Positions 56,163-64,000 of a stretch of DNA of 64,000 bases are shown here, piece after piece (positions within the stretch are counted from its first letter, which is position 1; every line of letters begins with the position of its first letter). Below the pieces are notes generated by a model. It had not been told where the DNA came from and did no database searches. It saw only the letters and a list, made by a program, of their open reading frames with translations. This DNA is from Echria macrotheca (Eukaryota > Ascomycota > Sordariomycetes > Sordariales > Schizotheciaceae), in contig MU839849.1 in assembly GCA_030411725.1 (NCBI GenBank), forward strand, positions 310,001-374,000, in the 5' to 3' direction. Both the position numbers and the translations under genes were made by a program.

Positions 56163-57320
56163 ATGCGGTGTCTCTTGGCATTTCTGCTGGCAGCAGGGTC
56201 CGCAATCGTCATCAAGGCAGCCGAAGTGCCATGCTTTGCCCCAGACGGAGTGACTGTCGCACCAAACGACAGCTTTGTACCATGCAACAAGTTAGGGATT
56301 ACGCAGCAGGGAATCCATTCAAGCTGCTGTTTGCTCGACAGTGACGCATCGGGGGCAGGAGGTCGCGACCTCTGTGCGGCAAGCGGGTTATGCATCAACG
56401 GCGGCATTGTACGGCGCGAGTACTGCACCGACCCGACATGGACCAGTCCAGCATGTGTCAAAGTTTGCATCGACGCCCAGGTGCGTTTCCACTCGGCCAC
56501 GGTGTGCGATTTCAGCTCGTCTTCGAGTGCTAACTGAAGCCAGTGGGGAGGTTCAACCAACGGCACGACCGAGTTGACGCCATGCACCGATGGCACTAGC
56601 ACCTTTTGCTGCGGTCATAACAACCTAACATGTTGCGGGACCAAGTGGGCATTCACGGTACCGGTGCAGCAGTCTGTGGTTGGGTCAAATTCCACCAACA
56701 CGACCACAACCATATTCGAGACTGTAACGGCACCACCCGCTCCCGCTACCGTTGCCGCCATCGCGGGAGGGCTCGGGGGTAGCCTTGGCATAGCGATATT
56801 GATTGCTATCGGACTCGCTGTAATGCTATTCCGGGAACGAAGAAGACGTCACGAGAGTGCACAGCGCTACCCACCGAGCGAACCGACACTTAATAACCAG
56901 GGCCCGACCAACGGGCCGCCCCAACTCGGCGACTTTCGCCGTACAAGTTTCATTCCGAGTGGAGCACCGACGGTTGTGGCACCGAGCACCCATGTGAGCG
57001 TGCAGGAATTCGCAGCTTTCAAGGCCATGTATGAGGCGGCACTTCAACAACAAGGCCAGCAAGGGCAGCAGGGGTACGGGTTGACGCCAGAGATGGGAAA
57101 CCATAGGCTGTCGGAGTTGGATGCGAACACAGCCGCGGCCGTGGCAGTGGCAGCTAGTCACCTCCAGTATGGACACGGGTCCTTGGCCGCTGGATACAAC
57201 AACGGAGTCGCATTTGAGCAGATTCGAGAAGTCCCAATGGAGGAGGAAGCTCACAGCAGGGGTTGGAAAGACGAAGATGTCGCAGGAGGGACCAGGAATG
57301 TACAGGCTGATAGTCGATAG
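56163..57320 (+). CDS. Cys-rich single-pass membrane protein (paralogue of 39435-40702)
   Basis: Two exons (56163-56480, 56544-57320) give 364 aa. Signal peptide 'MRCLLAFLLAAGSAIVIKAA'. The ectodomain repeats the 14-Cys pattern of the paralogue: 'CFAPDGVTVAPND', 'VPCNKLGIT', 'SSCCLL', 'DLCAASGLC', 'VRREYCTDPT', 'ACVKVCID' | 'TPCTDGTSTFCCGHNNLTCC'. The single intron falls between the same two Cys modules. An S/T/N-rich linker with sequons, then TM helix 'IAGGLGGSLGIAILIAIGLA' and a basic 'FRERRRRHE' stop-transfer. The cytoplasmic tail (about 170 residues) contains a Gln-rich stretch and is unrelated to the paralogue's tail. A receptor-like or wall-sensing role is inferred only from architecture. 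The frame is open upstream, but the first ATG fitting a signal peptide is 56163. Confidence 0.85.
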
Positions 57321-57675
57321 CAGGTGACTTTTGGATACCTAGGTAGATAGGTAGGTAGGTACTCTTGATGTACAGTTTTAATTTTGTAATTTTGGCGTTA
57401 TTTTACATTTACTTCTGGACATAGTTGGTTTATCAACACGCCCTCTGGCCAGAAATAGCCGTGCAATATTGAGGACCATGCCAGCTTGTACTTTCAACCC
57501 TCCAAGGTTCGATTTATGAACAGCACACAGTTACTGCAAGTCCCCTTTAGTACGATAACCCTGTAAGTACAGGCGATTTGGCGTCTACAAAAACTCACCG
57601 CCTCAGCGTGTTTCCCCTCCTTTCTCCTTTCTGGTCACATGCACCAACTCTTGCGAAGATTCAGTCCAGTTGTCT
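57321..57675. other. Intergenic, no gene seen
   Basis: About 355 bp containing the TAGG repeat and the promoter of the 2EXR-like gene. Confidence 0.5.
57336..57362. repeat. TAGG/TAGA tetranucleotide repeat in 3' flank
   Basis: ataccta followed by TAGG/TAGA units 16-42 bp after the stop codon of the Cys-rich membrane protein, resembling the tract after its paralogue. Confidence 0.75.
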
Positions 57676-59595
57676 ATGTCTACCTACAGCGTGGACGTGA
57701 TGGAGCGCCCGAAAACGCCTGCCCTCTCCTTCCTTGACCTGCCCGAGGAGGCGCGACGGACCGTTTACGAGTTCGCTGGACTCGTCAGACCGTGTCCGAT
57801 TGACCTCTCATCAAGCCGCACAAGTTCAGAGTTGGTCGAGAGGGGACACCAAAGCTACCGGCGGATGTGGCTGAGGCAATCCATGTTCCCATGCTGGCAC
57901 TCGGAACGACTTAAGGGCATTTCCAGTTCATTTCGGCCAGGCTTCCGACTCTGCGGCTGCCCCCCTCTGCCACTTGAACTGATGAGAATATGTCGCCAGG
58001 TGCGTGATGAAGCGCTGGGGGTATTGTTGGGGGGCAATCGCTTTATCCTTCGGGCTCGCAGCGGTCATTTGGATATGCTTCAGCCTTTGCTTACAACAAT
58101 TCCCGTGGAGCAAATTTGTCGCATGACCGACTTGTTGGTTCGATTGAACTGTTGGCCTTGTCCCGAGGGCCACGATTCGAACATTTCGAATATGCGCCTC
58201 GACCGCAGTGCTCCCTACAAGTGCCGTCTCTGTGGGACCGAGGCAAGCCAGGGCGACGAGCCGCTATCCCTCGCCTCTTCCAGATCTTCCGGTCTACGCA
58301 CGCTCGAGGCGTGGGAGGATATATGCCATCGTCTTTTCGGGGCCCAACGAGAGCCAGCAACCCTCAGGCTGACTCTGATATGCGATATTCATCCCAGTAG
58401 CCCTTCCGAGGCTGCAACCCGTCTTCTCGACCCCCTTCTGACAAACAGACGGATGCTCCGCTCATGCAGTGTTCGGCTGGGCCGCAGACCGTCCCATCGC
58501 ATCCTCTTCGAAAAGGCTCAAGACACCGTTCAGATTTTGAACCGAAAATATCATCACCAGATGAATACGGCGTTTCCATTCCATCAACTTCCCTGGGAAC
58601 TAAGGATACGTGTTCTCCGATACACACATCTAGGACCGCAGGAGTTGGCTGGATATGATCAAGACTCCGCCCAGTTACAAATCGTCAATGGTCGACTTCT
58701 AACGGGCAAACTTCACAACTCAGCCTCTTGGACCATAACAAGGTGCTGCTCTCGCTGTACAGGAACGTTCATGGACTGGTAAGTGGACCCAACAACCAAA
58801 CAGAGTGGGTGCTGACTATGGATGCACACAAGCTGCTGTGCAAGCTTGTATGCGGCGGCGTCTCCGAACTGCGTTTGCCGTGTGCTCCCGATCAGTCTCT
58901 TCAGCGTCGACAAAAATATGAGCACCGCTGCCATGGAAGTCTTCTATCGCACTACTCAATTCACTGTTCGTCACGATGACCTCAGCTCAGTGCTAAAATG
59001 GCTGCCGGGCACCGCTTTACCGCTCATCCGCTACTTGGGCATAATTATAACCCCTGAGCAATGTTTTCTCTGGAATGGACATGGACGAACACCAACACCT
59101 GCTCATCCTCCATGGCATCTCCAACAGGTTGCTGCTGTTCTTTTCCCACCCAAGGATAAAAGCAGGGTGTTCAAGCCTCGCAGCCGTCCAAGTATAACTC
59201 CCCGAAAAGCATTTCGCAAGGTCCTATGTGACCTAGCCGCGGCGCGGATGACAGTCGAACTCCCTGGACTAGATTTGACTCTCGATCTCGGCGCCACATA
59301 CGCCTTTGCCGATATTTTCATCCCAGAAATGAACGAAAACGACGAGGACCGCTTCCGGTGGATTTATGACTTTTACCTCGACGTCGCCAAATGCGTCCGC
59401 GAAATTCTCATGAAACCGGGCCAATACATGGTCAACTCGGTCCGTTTCCGTCTCGGGACATTTACAGACCTGGAACCGTGGCTCGAACGCGAGGTGATGG
59501 GGGAGCGCTTCATGGGAAGCGTGGAGCGGCCAGTCGAGAAGGGTCGCGCCAGGATCCTGGCTGAGAGGGTACCGCGCTACCACCCAAGGGAATAA
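57676..59595 (+). CDS. Large 2EXR/F-box-like protein with two F-box-like segments
   Basis: Two exons (57676-58778, 58833-59595; gtaagt donor, aag acceptor) give 621 aa. An F-box-like stretch 'LSFLDLPEEARRTVYEFAGL' lies near residues 18-37 and a second, 'FPFHQLPWELRIRVLRYTHL', near 300-320. Each is followed by the family's 'LLxxCRQ(V/I)..E'-type helix: 'LMRICRQVRDEALGVLLGGN' after the first and 'LFSVDKNMSTAAMEVFYRTT' after the second. A Cys cluster 'CCSRCTGTFMDCCC' built across the intron could bind zinc. The C-terminal third is alpha-helical with many aromatics. Proteins of this layout are frequent lineage-expanded unknowns in ascomycetes. The doubled module may be an internal duplication or a fusion of two 2EXR genes. 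Confidence 0.8.
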
Positions 59596-60380
59596 CTAGA
59601 CCCTCAAGCTTTAGGCCTGATTGGAAGTAAAGGTGTAGGCGGTTGGGTTGCTGGGACGGATTACTGTGTACTGAGTCGGCTTCCCCTCGACTATTCGTCG
59701 GGATGATTTAGTCTCTTGAAGGTCATGAGATATCTTCCGTCAGTACCTAGGAAAAGGTGGATGAAGCGGCAATGAACGTAGACAGTCGTCAGGGGACTTT
59801 GCATCACCAACCCCTAACTCCGTGAAACTCTAATCATTTGCGATATGTGCCGTGTCATTCGGTCTGGGTTCACTAGACTAATCTGCTCTGCAACTGCAAC
59901 CCAGCGCATTGGCTGGGAAGACAACTCGGTTACTTTCTGGATAGCTCGGCTACTTTTCATTGGGGAAGTTTTGCTCAAAATCCAACGCTGTAGTTCTTGG
60001 CTGCCGTTGTTGCATCGTACATACAGGAGCTACACGCCAAGGCTGACACTTTCATACCATGCGTTGTACCGTCTCGGCCTAACCCTGGAAAGGATCAGCT
60101 TCCATTTGCCGGCTACATAGATCTCTCATAGGTGATTGGTTCCTACACAGCCCTTGAGGGTGGCGTGCATGCTGACCTGCTACTGAAGCCACGGCACCAC
60201 ATTATCGAAATTGCACCCGCTGTATCATTGCAGTGGACAACTCTCGGCAAGCGTTGCACTCCGTTACAGGACGTCCTGATCTTAAATAGGAGGCAATGGC
60301 CTCGACTGGAGCACTGAACGGCCTCACACCGTCGCCCTACGCTTCATTAATCGCAGACATTGGCTACAACATCAGCCACA
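59596..60380. other. Intergenic, no gene seen
   Basis: About 785 bp upstream of the permease gene; no coding signature. Confidence 0.5.
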
Positions 60381-62178
60381 ATGACGGAATTCAAGTCAAC
60401 GGCCGAAACCGACTCTTCCGAGGTCCAAAATGAAGCGGCCACCAACGCCAACAGCGATTACCCCGTCACAGGTACCGCAATGGACCGGAAGGATATGTGG
60501 AGAATGGGAAAGACACAGGAGCTACGTCGAAACTTCCGGTCTCTATCCATATTCGCGTTCACCATGGTGTTGGTTGCGACGTGGGAGGCCCAATTCAAGT
60601 ACGCAGCTACAGTTTCAGTCAAGAGCTTCAACACACTCTAACCCAAGATAAAGTGTCAGCATGTTCGGTCTTATCAATGGTGGCACTGGTGGCCTGATCT
60701 GGGTGTACATTGGCACCTTTACCGGCATCTTCTGCGCCATGCTGTCCATGGCGGAAATGGCGTCTATGTGGGTGGGCTCCCCTCCTCATCAAAGAATACC
60801 ATGTTGATCCGGCACCAGGGCCCCGACCAGCGGAGGGCAATATCACTGGGTCAGCGAGTTTGCGCCCCGGTCCGCACAGAAGTTCCTCAGCTACCTCGTG
60901 GGCTGGCTCTCAGTTTTGGGCTGGCAAGTGGGCAATGTCGCCATCGCCTTTCTCGCATCCCAGCAGATCCAGGGGCTCGTTATTCTCAACAATCCGTCCT
61001 ACGAGCCACAGCGTTGGCATCTAACCATGACCGTCATTGCCATTTTGACTCTCTGTCAATCCATGAACATGTTCTTTTACCGTGCCCTCCCGATCCTGGA
61101 GCTCGTTGCCCTCGTCCTCCACACGGCAGGGTTTTTCGCCATCCTGATCCCGCTCTGGGTAACGGGACCGAAACCGCCGTCAACTTACGACGTATTTTTC
61201 ACCTTCACCGACGGTGGCGGTTGGGATAATACGGGATTGTCGTGTCTCGTTGGCATGTTGAGCCCCCTTTTCGGCCTGGTCGGGACGGACTCGGCGACAC
61301 ACATGTCCGAAGAGCTACGAAACGCGGGAAAGTCGCTCCCTCGCGCCATGATCGCCTCGACTCTTGTCAATGGCGCCATGGGGCTTGTGATGATTGTCAC
61401 ATTTTGCATGCTCCTTGGGGATTTGGAGAGTGTGGTTAACACGCCGACGACACAACCATTCATACAGGTCTTTTACAATGCGGTTCAGAGTACAGGCGGG
61501 GCAACAGCCATGACGTGCATCATGGTGGTGATGTCGGTTTGTAGTGTCGTCAACATCATCGCCACGAGCAGCCGTCAGCTGTGGGCCTTTGCCAGAGATC
61601 GTGGCGTCCCCTTCTCGCCATGGTTCGCTAGGGTCGACTCGCGTTGGGGTCTCCCCATGAATGCTCTGGTTTTCTCATACATATTCGCCGTTCTCCTGTC
61701 ACTGATCAACATCGGCAGCACCATCGTAAGTGGGAAAAAGAATTTCAGTAATCCGTGAGGCTTGGCTGACACACTAAAAGGCGTTCAACATTCTCAGTAG
61801 TATCGGCATCGGCGCCCTCATGTCATCCTACGTCATCTCCATTGGCTGTGTGACTCTGAAGCGTCTCAGAAATGAGCCGTTGCTTCCACGGAGCTTCGAT
61901 CTTGGCCGTGCAGGTCTTCCGATAAATATTTTCAGTGTTTTATTTGTGTTTTTTGCGTTCATTATGGTCAGTCCTTTATGGGAGCCACGCGTACATGTTG
62001 TCCAGTGACTTACTCGATGTAGACGTTTTTCCCACCGACACCAAATCCCACGCCAGAGGCTATGAACTGGAGCTGCCTCATGTATGGCGTTATCGTCATC
62101 TTCAGCCTGGTGTACTATCTAGTCAGGGGCCGGTATACATACGTTGGGCCAGTTGCATACGTTCGTGCAACCGCTTGA
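60381..62178 (+). CDS. APC-superfamily permease (GABA/choline/amino-acid type)
   Basis: Five exons (60381-60598, 60654-60767, 60819-61725, 61781-61966, 62023-62178) give 526 aa. A hydrophilic N-terminus of about 55 residues ends in 'GKTQELRRNFRSLSIFAFTM', the family entry into TM1. Diagnostic blocks are 'GLINGGTGGLIWVYIGTF', 'MAEMASMAPTSGGQYHWVSE' (completed across intron 2), 'PLFGLVGTDSATHMSEELRN', 'IIATSSRQLWAFARDRGVPF', and 'TFFPPTPNPTPEAMNWSCLM' followed by the last TMs. All 12 TM segments are traceable. Closest described relatives are Uga4-like GABA and Hnm1-like choline permeases of fungi; substrate cannot be chosen from sequence alone. Plasma membrane, proton-coupled by family precedent. 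Confidence 0.93.
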
Positions 62179-62600
62179 TAAAAGTTGTGTACTCCGTAGG
62201 TAGGTACCCAGTTCTTGGTGGACTTGGATATTGAACGTCGGTGAACGGGCCAGGTGGCGTCTGTCAAATCACCAACAATAATTGAGTCAACTACCGAGCA
62301 ATTTCTCACCCGTTGTCAGTTAGATGTGTTGCGACTGAACCGTTGTCCTGACCAACGAGAACGCATGGCGTGCCGGGTATTTAATTGGGTGGCTGACGCG
62401 CCGCAATATGCGGTTCAACTTCTGCCGGGGCCATAACCGCTACCATTGATTCTCACAACCATTCTGAAAAACTCGGTGGGATCAGCGAACCAGGTTGTTA
62501 ACGTCACTATATTCACGTCACTATATTTACTGGTGTGTGACGAAGCTGCGGATAATAGCTACATAGAAGCTGGCAAGCCACCTATCATGCTCATTCTCCT
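62179..62600. other. Convergent 3' flank, no gene seen
   Basis: About 420 bp between the permease and xylanase stop codons; includes a duplicated 'cacgtcactatatt' (about 62501-62532). Confidence 0.5.
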
Positions 62601-63373
62601 CTAGTCCGCAGATTTGACCTCGATCGAGGCAGAACCGCTGCTCTGGTAACCTTCGGTGGCCTATGGTTGATTAAGTTAGTTATTTGTCTCTTCAGGGGTA
62701 AACAACACAGGTATCCTTACCATAATCATATAGTTCCAGGTGCCCAACTTCAGGTTGCCCTGCTTCTTCCACTCGTCAAAGTGCTTCTGGGTGTCGATGA
62801 CACCACCAACGCGCTTGACGCGACGGACGGACCAGTACTGGTCAAAGGTGGAGGTGCCCTGGATGGACGGCTGGTTGACGCGGCGAGTCTTGTAAATGTC
62901 GTAGACACCTCCGTCGTCCTCAATAGTTCCGAGCTTCTGGGCGCCCGAGGACGGGTTGTAGCTGCCAAAGGCCTCGACGATGTAGTACTCGACGAGAGGG
63001 TTGGTAGTCCAGCCGTACAGGGAGAGGTCTATCTAGTTAGCATTGGAATGGTCTCGAAGTGATACCGGTTTCACTTACAGCTGTTGACATTGTAGTTGTT
63101 CCAGGTACCGTTGTACGCAACCTTGCGCGGCGGGCCGGGGTTCCAGCCCTTCCCGCCGACCCAGTTGTTGACGTTGTTCCACTTGGCGTTGTACGAGCCA
63201 GCCGGCCCGTTGTTGTAGTCAATGGAGCCACGGCCGTCAGTCCAGTACGAGTAGAAGTAACCGTTGTGGGTTCCCGTGCCGGGTTGAATACCCCGCTGCT
63301 GGAGCTCCTGGATCGGGCTCGCAGTGACCGTGGTAGCCGCAAGGGCGGTCAGGAACGTCGTGAATGAGACCAT
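62601..63373 (-). CDS. Endo-1,4-beta-xylanase, glycoside hydrolase family 11
   Basis: Three exons (63373-63079, 63028-62721, 62660-62601) give 220 aa. Signal peptide of about 19 residues, short propeptide ending in 'ELQQRG', then a single GH11 jelly-roll with no carbohydrate-binding module. Catalytic nucleophile Glu is in 'NPLVEYYIVEAFGSY', the acid/base Glu in 'ATEGYQSSGSASIEV', and the thumb loop 'RVNQPSIQGTSTFDQYWSVR' is intact. Intron 2 splits 'MIM' from 'ATEGY', so the last 20 residues with the acid/base sit on their own small exon. Secreted enzyme cleaving xylan backbones. The residue before the acid/base strand partner is Asn-type ('NNVNNWVGG' region), typical of neutral-to-alkaline rather than acidic GH11, which fits the candidate PacC cluster upstream. 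Confidence 0.96.
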
Positions 63374-63450
63374 GGCGCCGGTGCTGTGACTGGGCTACAA
63401 TAAACTTGAAGGCGATGCTCGACACAGTTCTCGGGTTGCCAGACGGGCTG

Positions 63451-63457
63451 TTTACCC
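63451..63457 (-). promoter_or_regulatory. Candidate XlnR-type motif (GGGTAAA)
   Basis: Minus strand GGGTAAA fits the described GGNTAAA core. It lies between the TATA and the ATG, an unusual place, so function is doubtful. A second copy is at 63740-63746. Confidence 0.3.
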
Positions 63458-63461
63458 GTCC

Positions 63462-63467
63462 TTTATA
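63462..63467 (-). promoter_or_regulatory. TATA box of the xylanase gene
   Basis: Minus strand TATAAA(G), 89 bp before the ATG at 63373. Confidence 0.65.
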
Positions 63468-63631
63468 CTCGCGATCTCTCGAGTCTCCAGCAGCCGGGTC
63501 TCTCATCACCAGGGAGCCGAGGAAGGCGGCACGACTACGTAACGTACACTTGATTCCTTTTGTCGAAATTGCCTTGGCGTGCCGGGTGCCGGAGAAGGGT
63601 AGATTTCGCCGAAAACCCATTGGGCGTTTGT

Positions 63632-63643
63632 CTGGGGCCCCGC
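63632..63643. promoter_or_regulatory. Paired, inverted CreA/Cre1 sites (SYGGRG)
   Basis: Plus strand ctgggg immediately abuts ccccgc, whose reverse complement gcgggg also fits SYGGRG. Closely paired sites are the form usually functional in carbon catabolite repression. About 260 bp upstream of the xylanase ATG. Confidence 0.5.
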
Positions 63644-63739
63644 ATTGTCGTTAGTTGAGCGGACGGTGGCGACGTGATGGTGGTGACGGCTGAGAATAAC
63701 CGATTAAGGTCCCAAGAAAAACAAATCAAGACCACGCGG

Positions 63740-63746
63740 TTTACCC
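63740..63746 (-). promoter_or_regulatory. Candidate XlnR-type motif (GGGTAAA)
   Basis: Minus strand GGGTAAA, about 370 bp upstream of the xylanase start, a usual distance for xylanolytic activator sites. Confidence 0.35.
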
Positions 63747-63795
63747 TAGGACAAGCCTCGTGATCGGGGAATCATTCGCTATTTTGCCATAAGAA

Positions 63796-63999
63796 GCCAA
63801 GAGCTGTCGGTATTTAATCCCCGTCTTCTCCGGAGGAAGGTCGCAGGACAAGCCGGGAAAATACGACCCCCAAACAGGCCAAGGCATGCAAAGACGTTGC
63901 ATCCCCGGTCCGAGAGTCGCTGGTCATGCTAGAGATCATCGTCCACAGCAGTCCAATCTGGCCCTTGGCAACCCTCTTGGCAAGCTCAACTGCCTTGGC
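63796..63999. promoter_or_regulatory. Cluster of five PacC-type hexamers (GCCAAG / CTTGGC)
   Basis: GCCAAG at 63796-63801 and 63878-63883; CTTGGC at 63964-63969, 63976-63981 and 63994-63999. All fit the PacC consensus GCCARG on one strand or the other. Confidence 0.4.
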
Positions 64000-64000
64000 A

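Larger units (their letters stand above)
63374..64000 (-). promoter_or_regulatory. Upstream region of the xylanase gene
   Basis: About 630 bp to the window edge with no coding frame of interest. Contains a TATA box, a back-to-back CreA-type pair, two GGNTAAA motifs and five GCCAAG/CTTGGC hexamers (listed separately). A gene beyond the window edge could share the distal part. Confidence 0.5.

Overview
The window comes from a filamentous ascomycete nuclear genome (Pezizomycotina, most likely Sordariomycetes). Most genes are interrupted by short introns of 45-70 nt with GTRAGT-type donors, CTAAC-like branch points and YAG acceptors. The gene families also fit: 2EXR/F-box-like proteins, fungal P450s, a Dal5-type MFS carrier, a kelch/TM protein, a class II aldolase and a GH11 xylanase. 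No taxon was computed. I built exon structures by eye from reading frame, splice consensus and family motifs, and nearly all models sum to whole codon numbers.

Layout. 1-15 kb: mitoribosomal mL57, a 2EXR protein, a P450, an NAD(P)-binding reductase, a Ser-rich unknown, a double-hotdog thioesterase-like protein, a DUF829/PaxU-like protein, the 15-exon fructose-bisphosphate aldolase gene and a secreted DUF3237 protein. 17-23 kb: a secreted sequon-rich protein, a second P450, and a SET-domain protein with a hydrophobic N-terminus. 23.7-31.3 kb: a phospholipase-D-superfamily protein convergent with a 680-aa protein, which is in turn divergent from a 434-aa protein. I recognise no domain in the last two; this block is the best candidate here for an undescribed system. 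31.3-37.1 kb: about 5.8 kb in which I find no convincing gene.

37-48.5 kb: an MFS carrier, a Cys-rich single-pass membrane protein, a GNAT acetyltransferase, a probable gene relic, a third P450, an aquaporin and a second GNAT. 49.6-64 kb: an NmrA-like protein, a kelch/TM protein, a small secreted protein, a paralogue of the Cys-rich membrane protein, a large 2EXR-like protein, an amino-acid/choline-type permease and a GH11 xylanase. The xylanase upstream region carries candidate CreA, XlnR and PacC sites.

The three P450s are scattered and there is no PKS, NRPS or terpene cyclase, so I see no classical secondary-metabolite cluster. Notable gene-structure features are two inferred GC-AG introns (aldolase and second GNAT), a 4-nt micro-exon in the aldolase gene, and a matched intron position in the two Cys-rich membrane paralogues whose retention would release soluble ectodomains.
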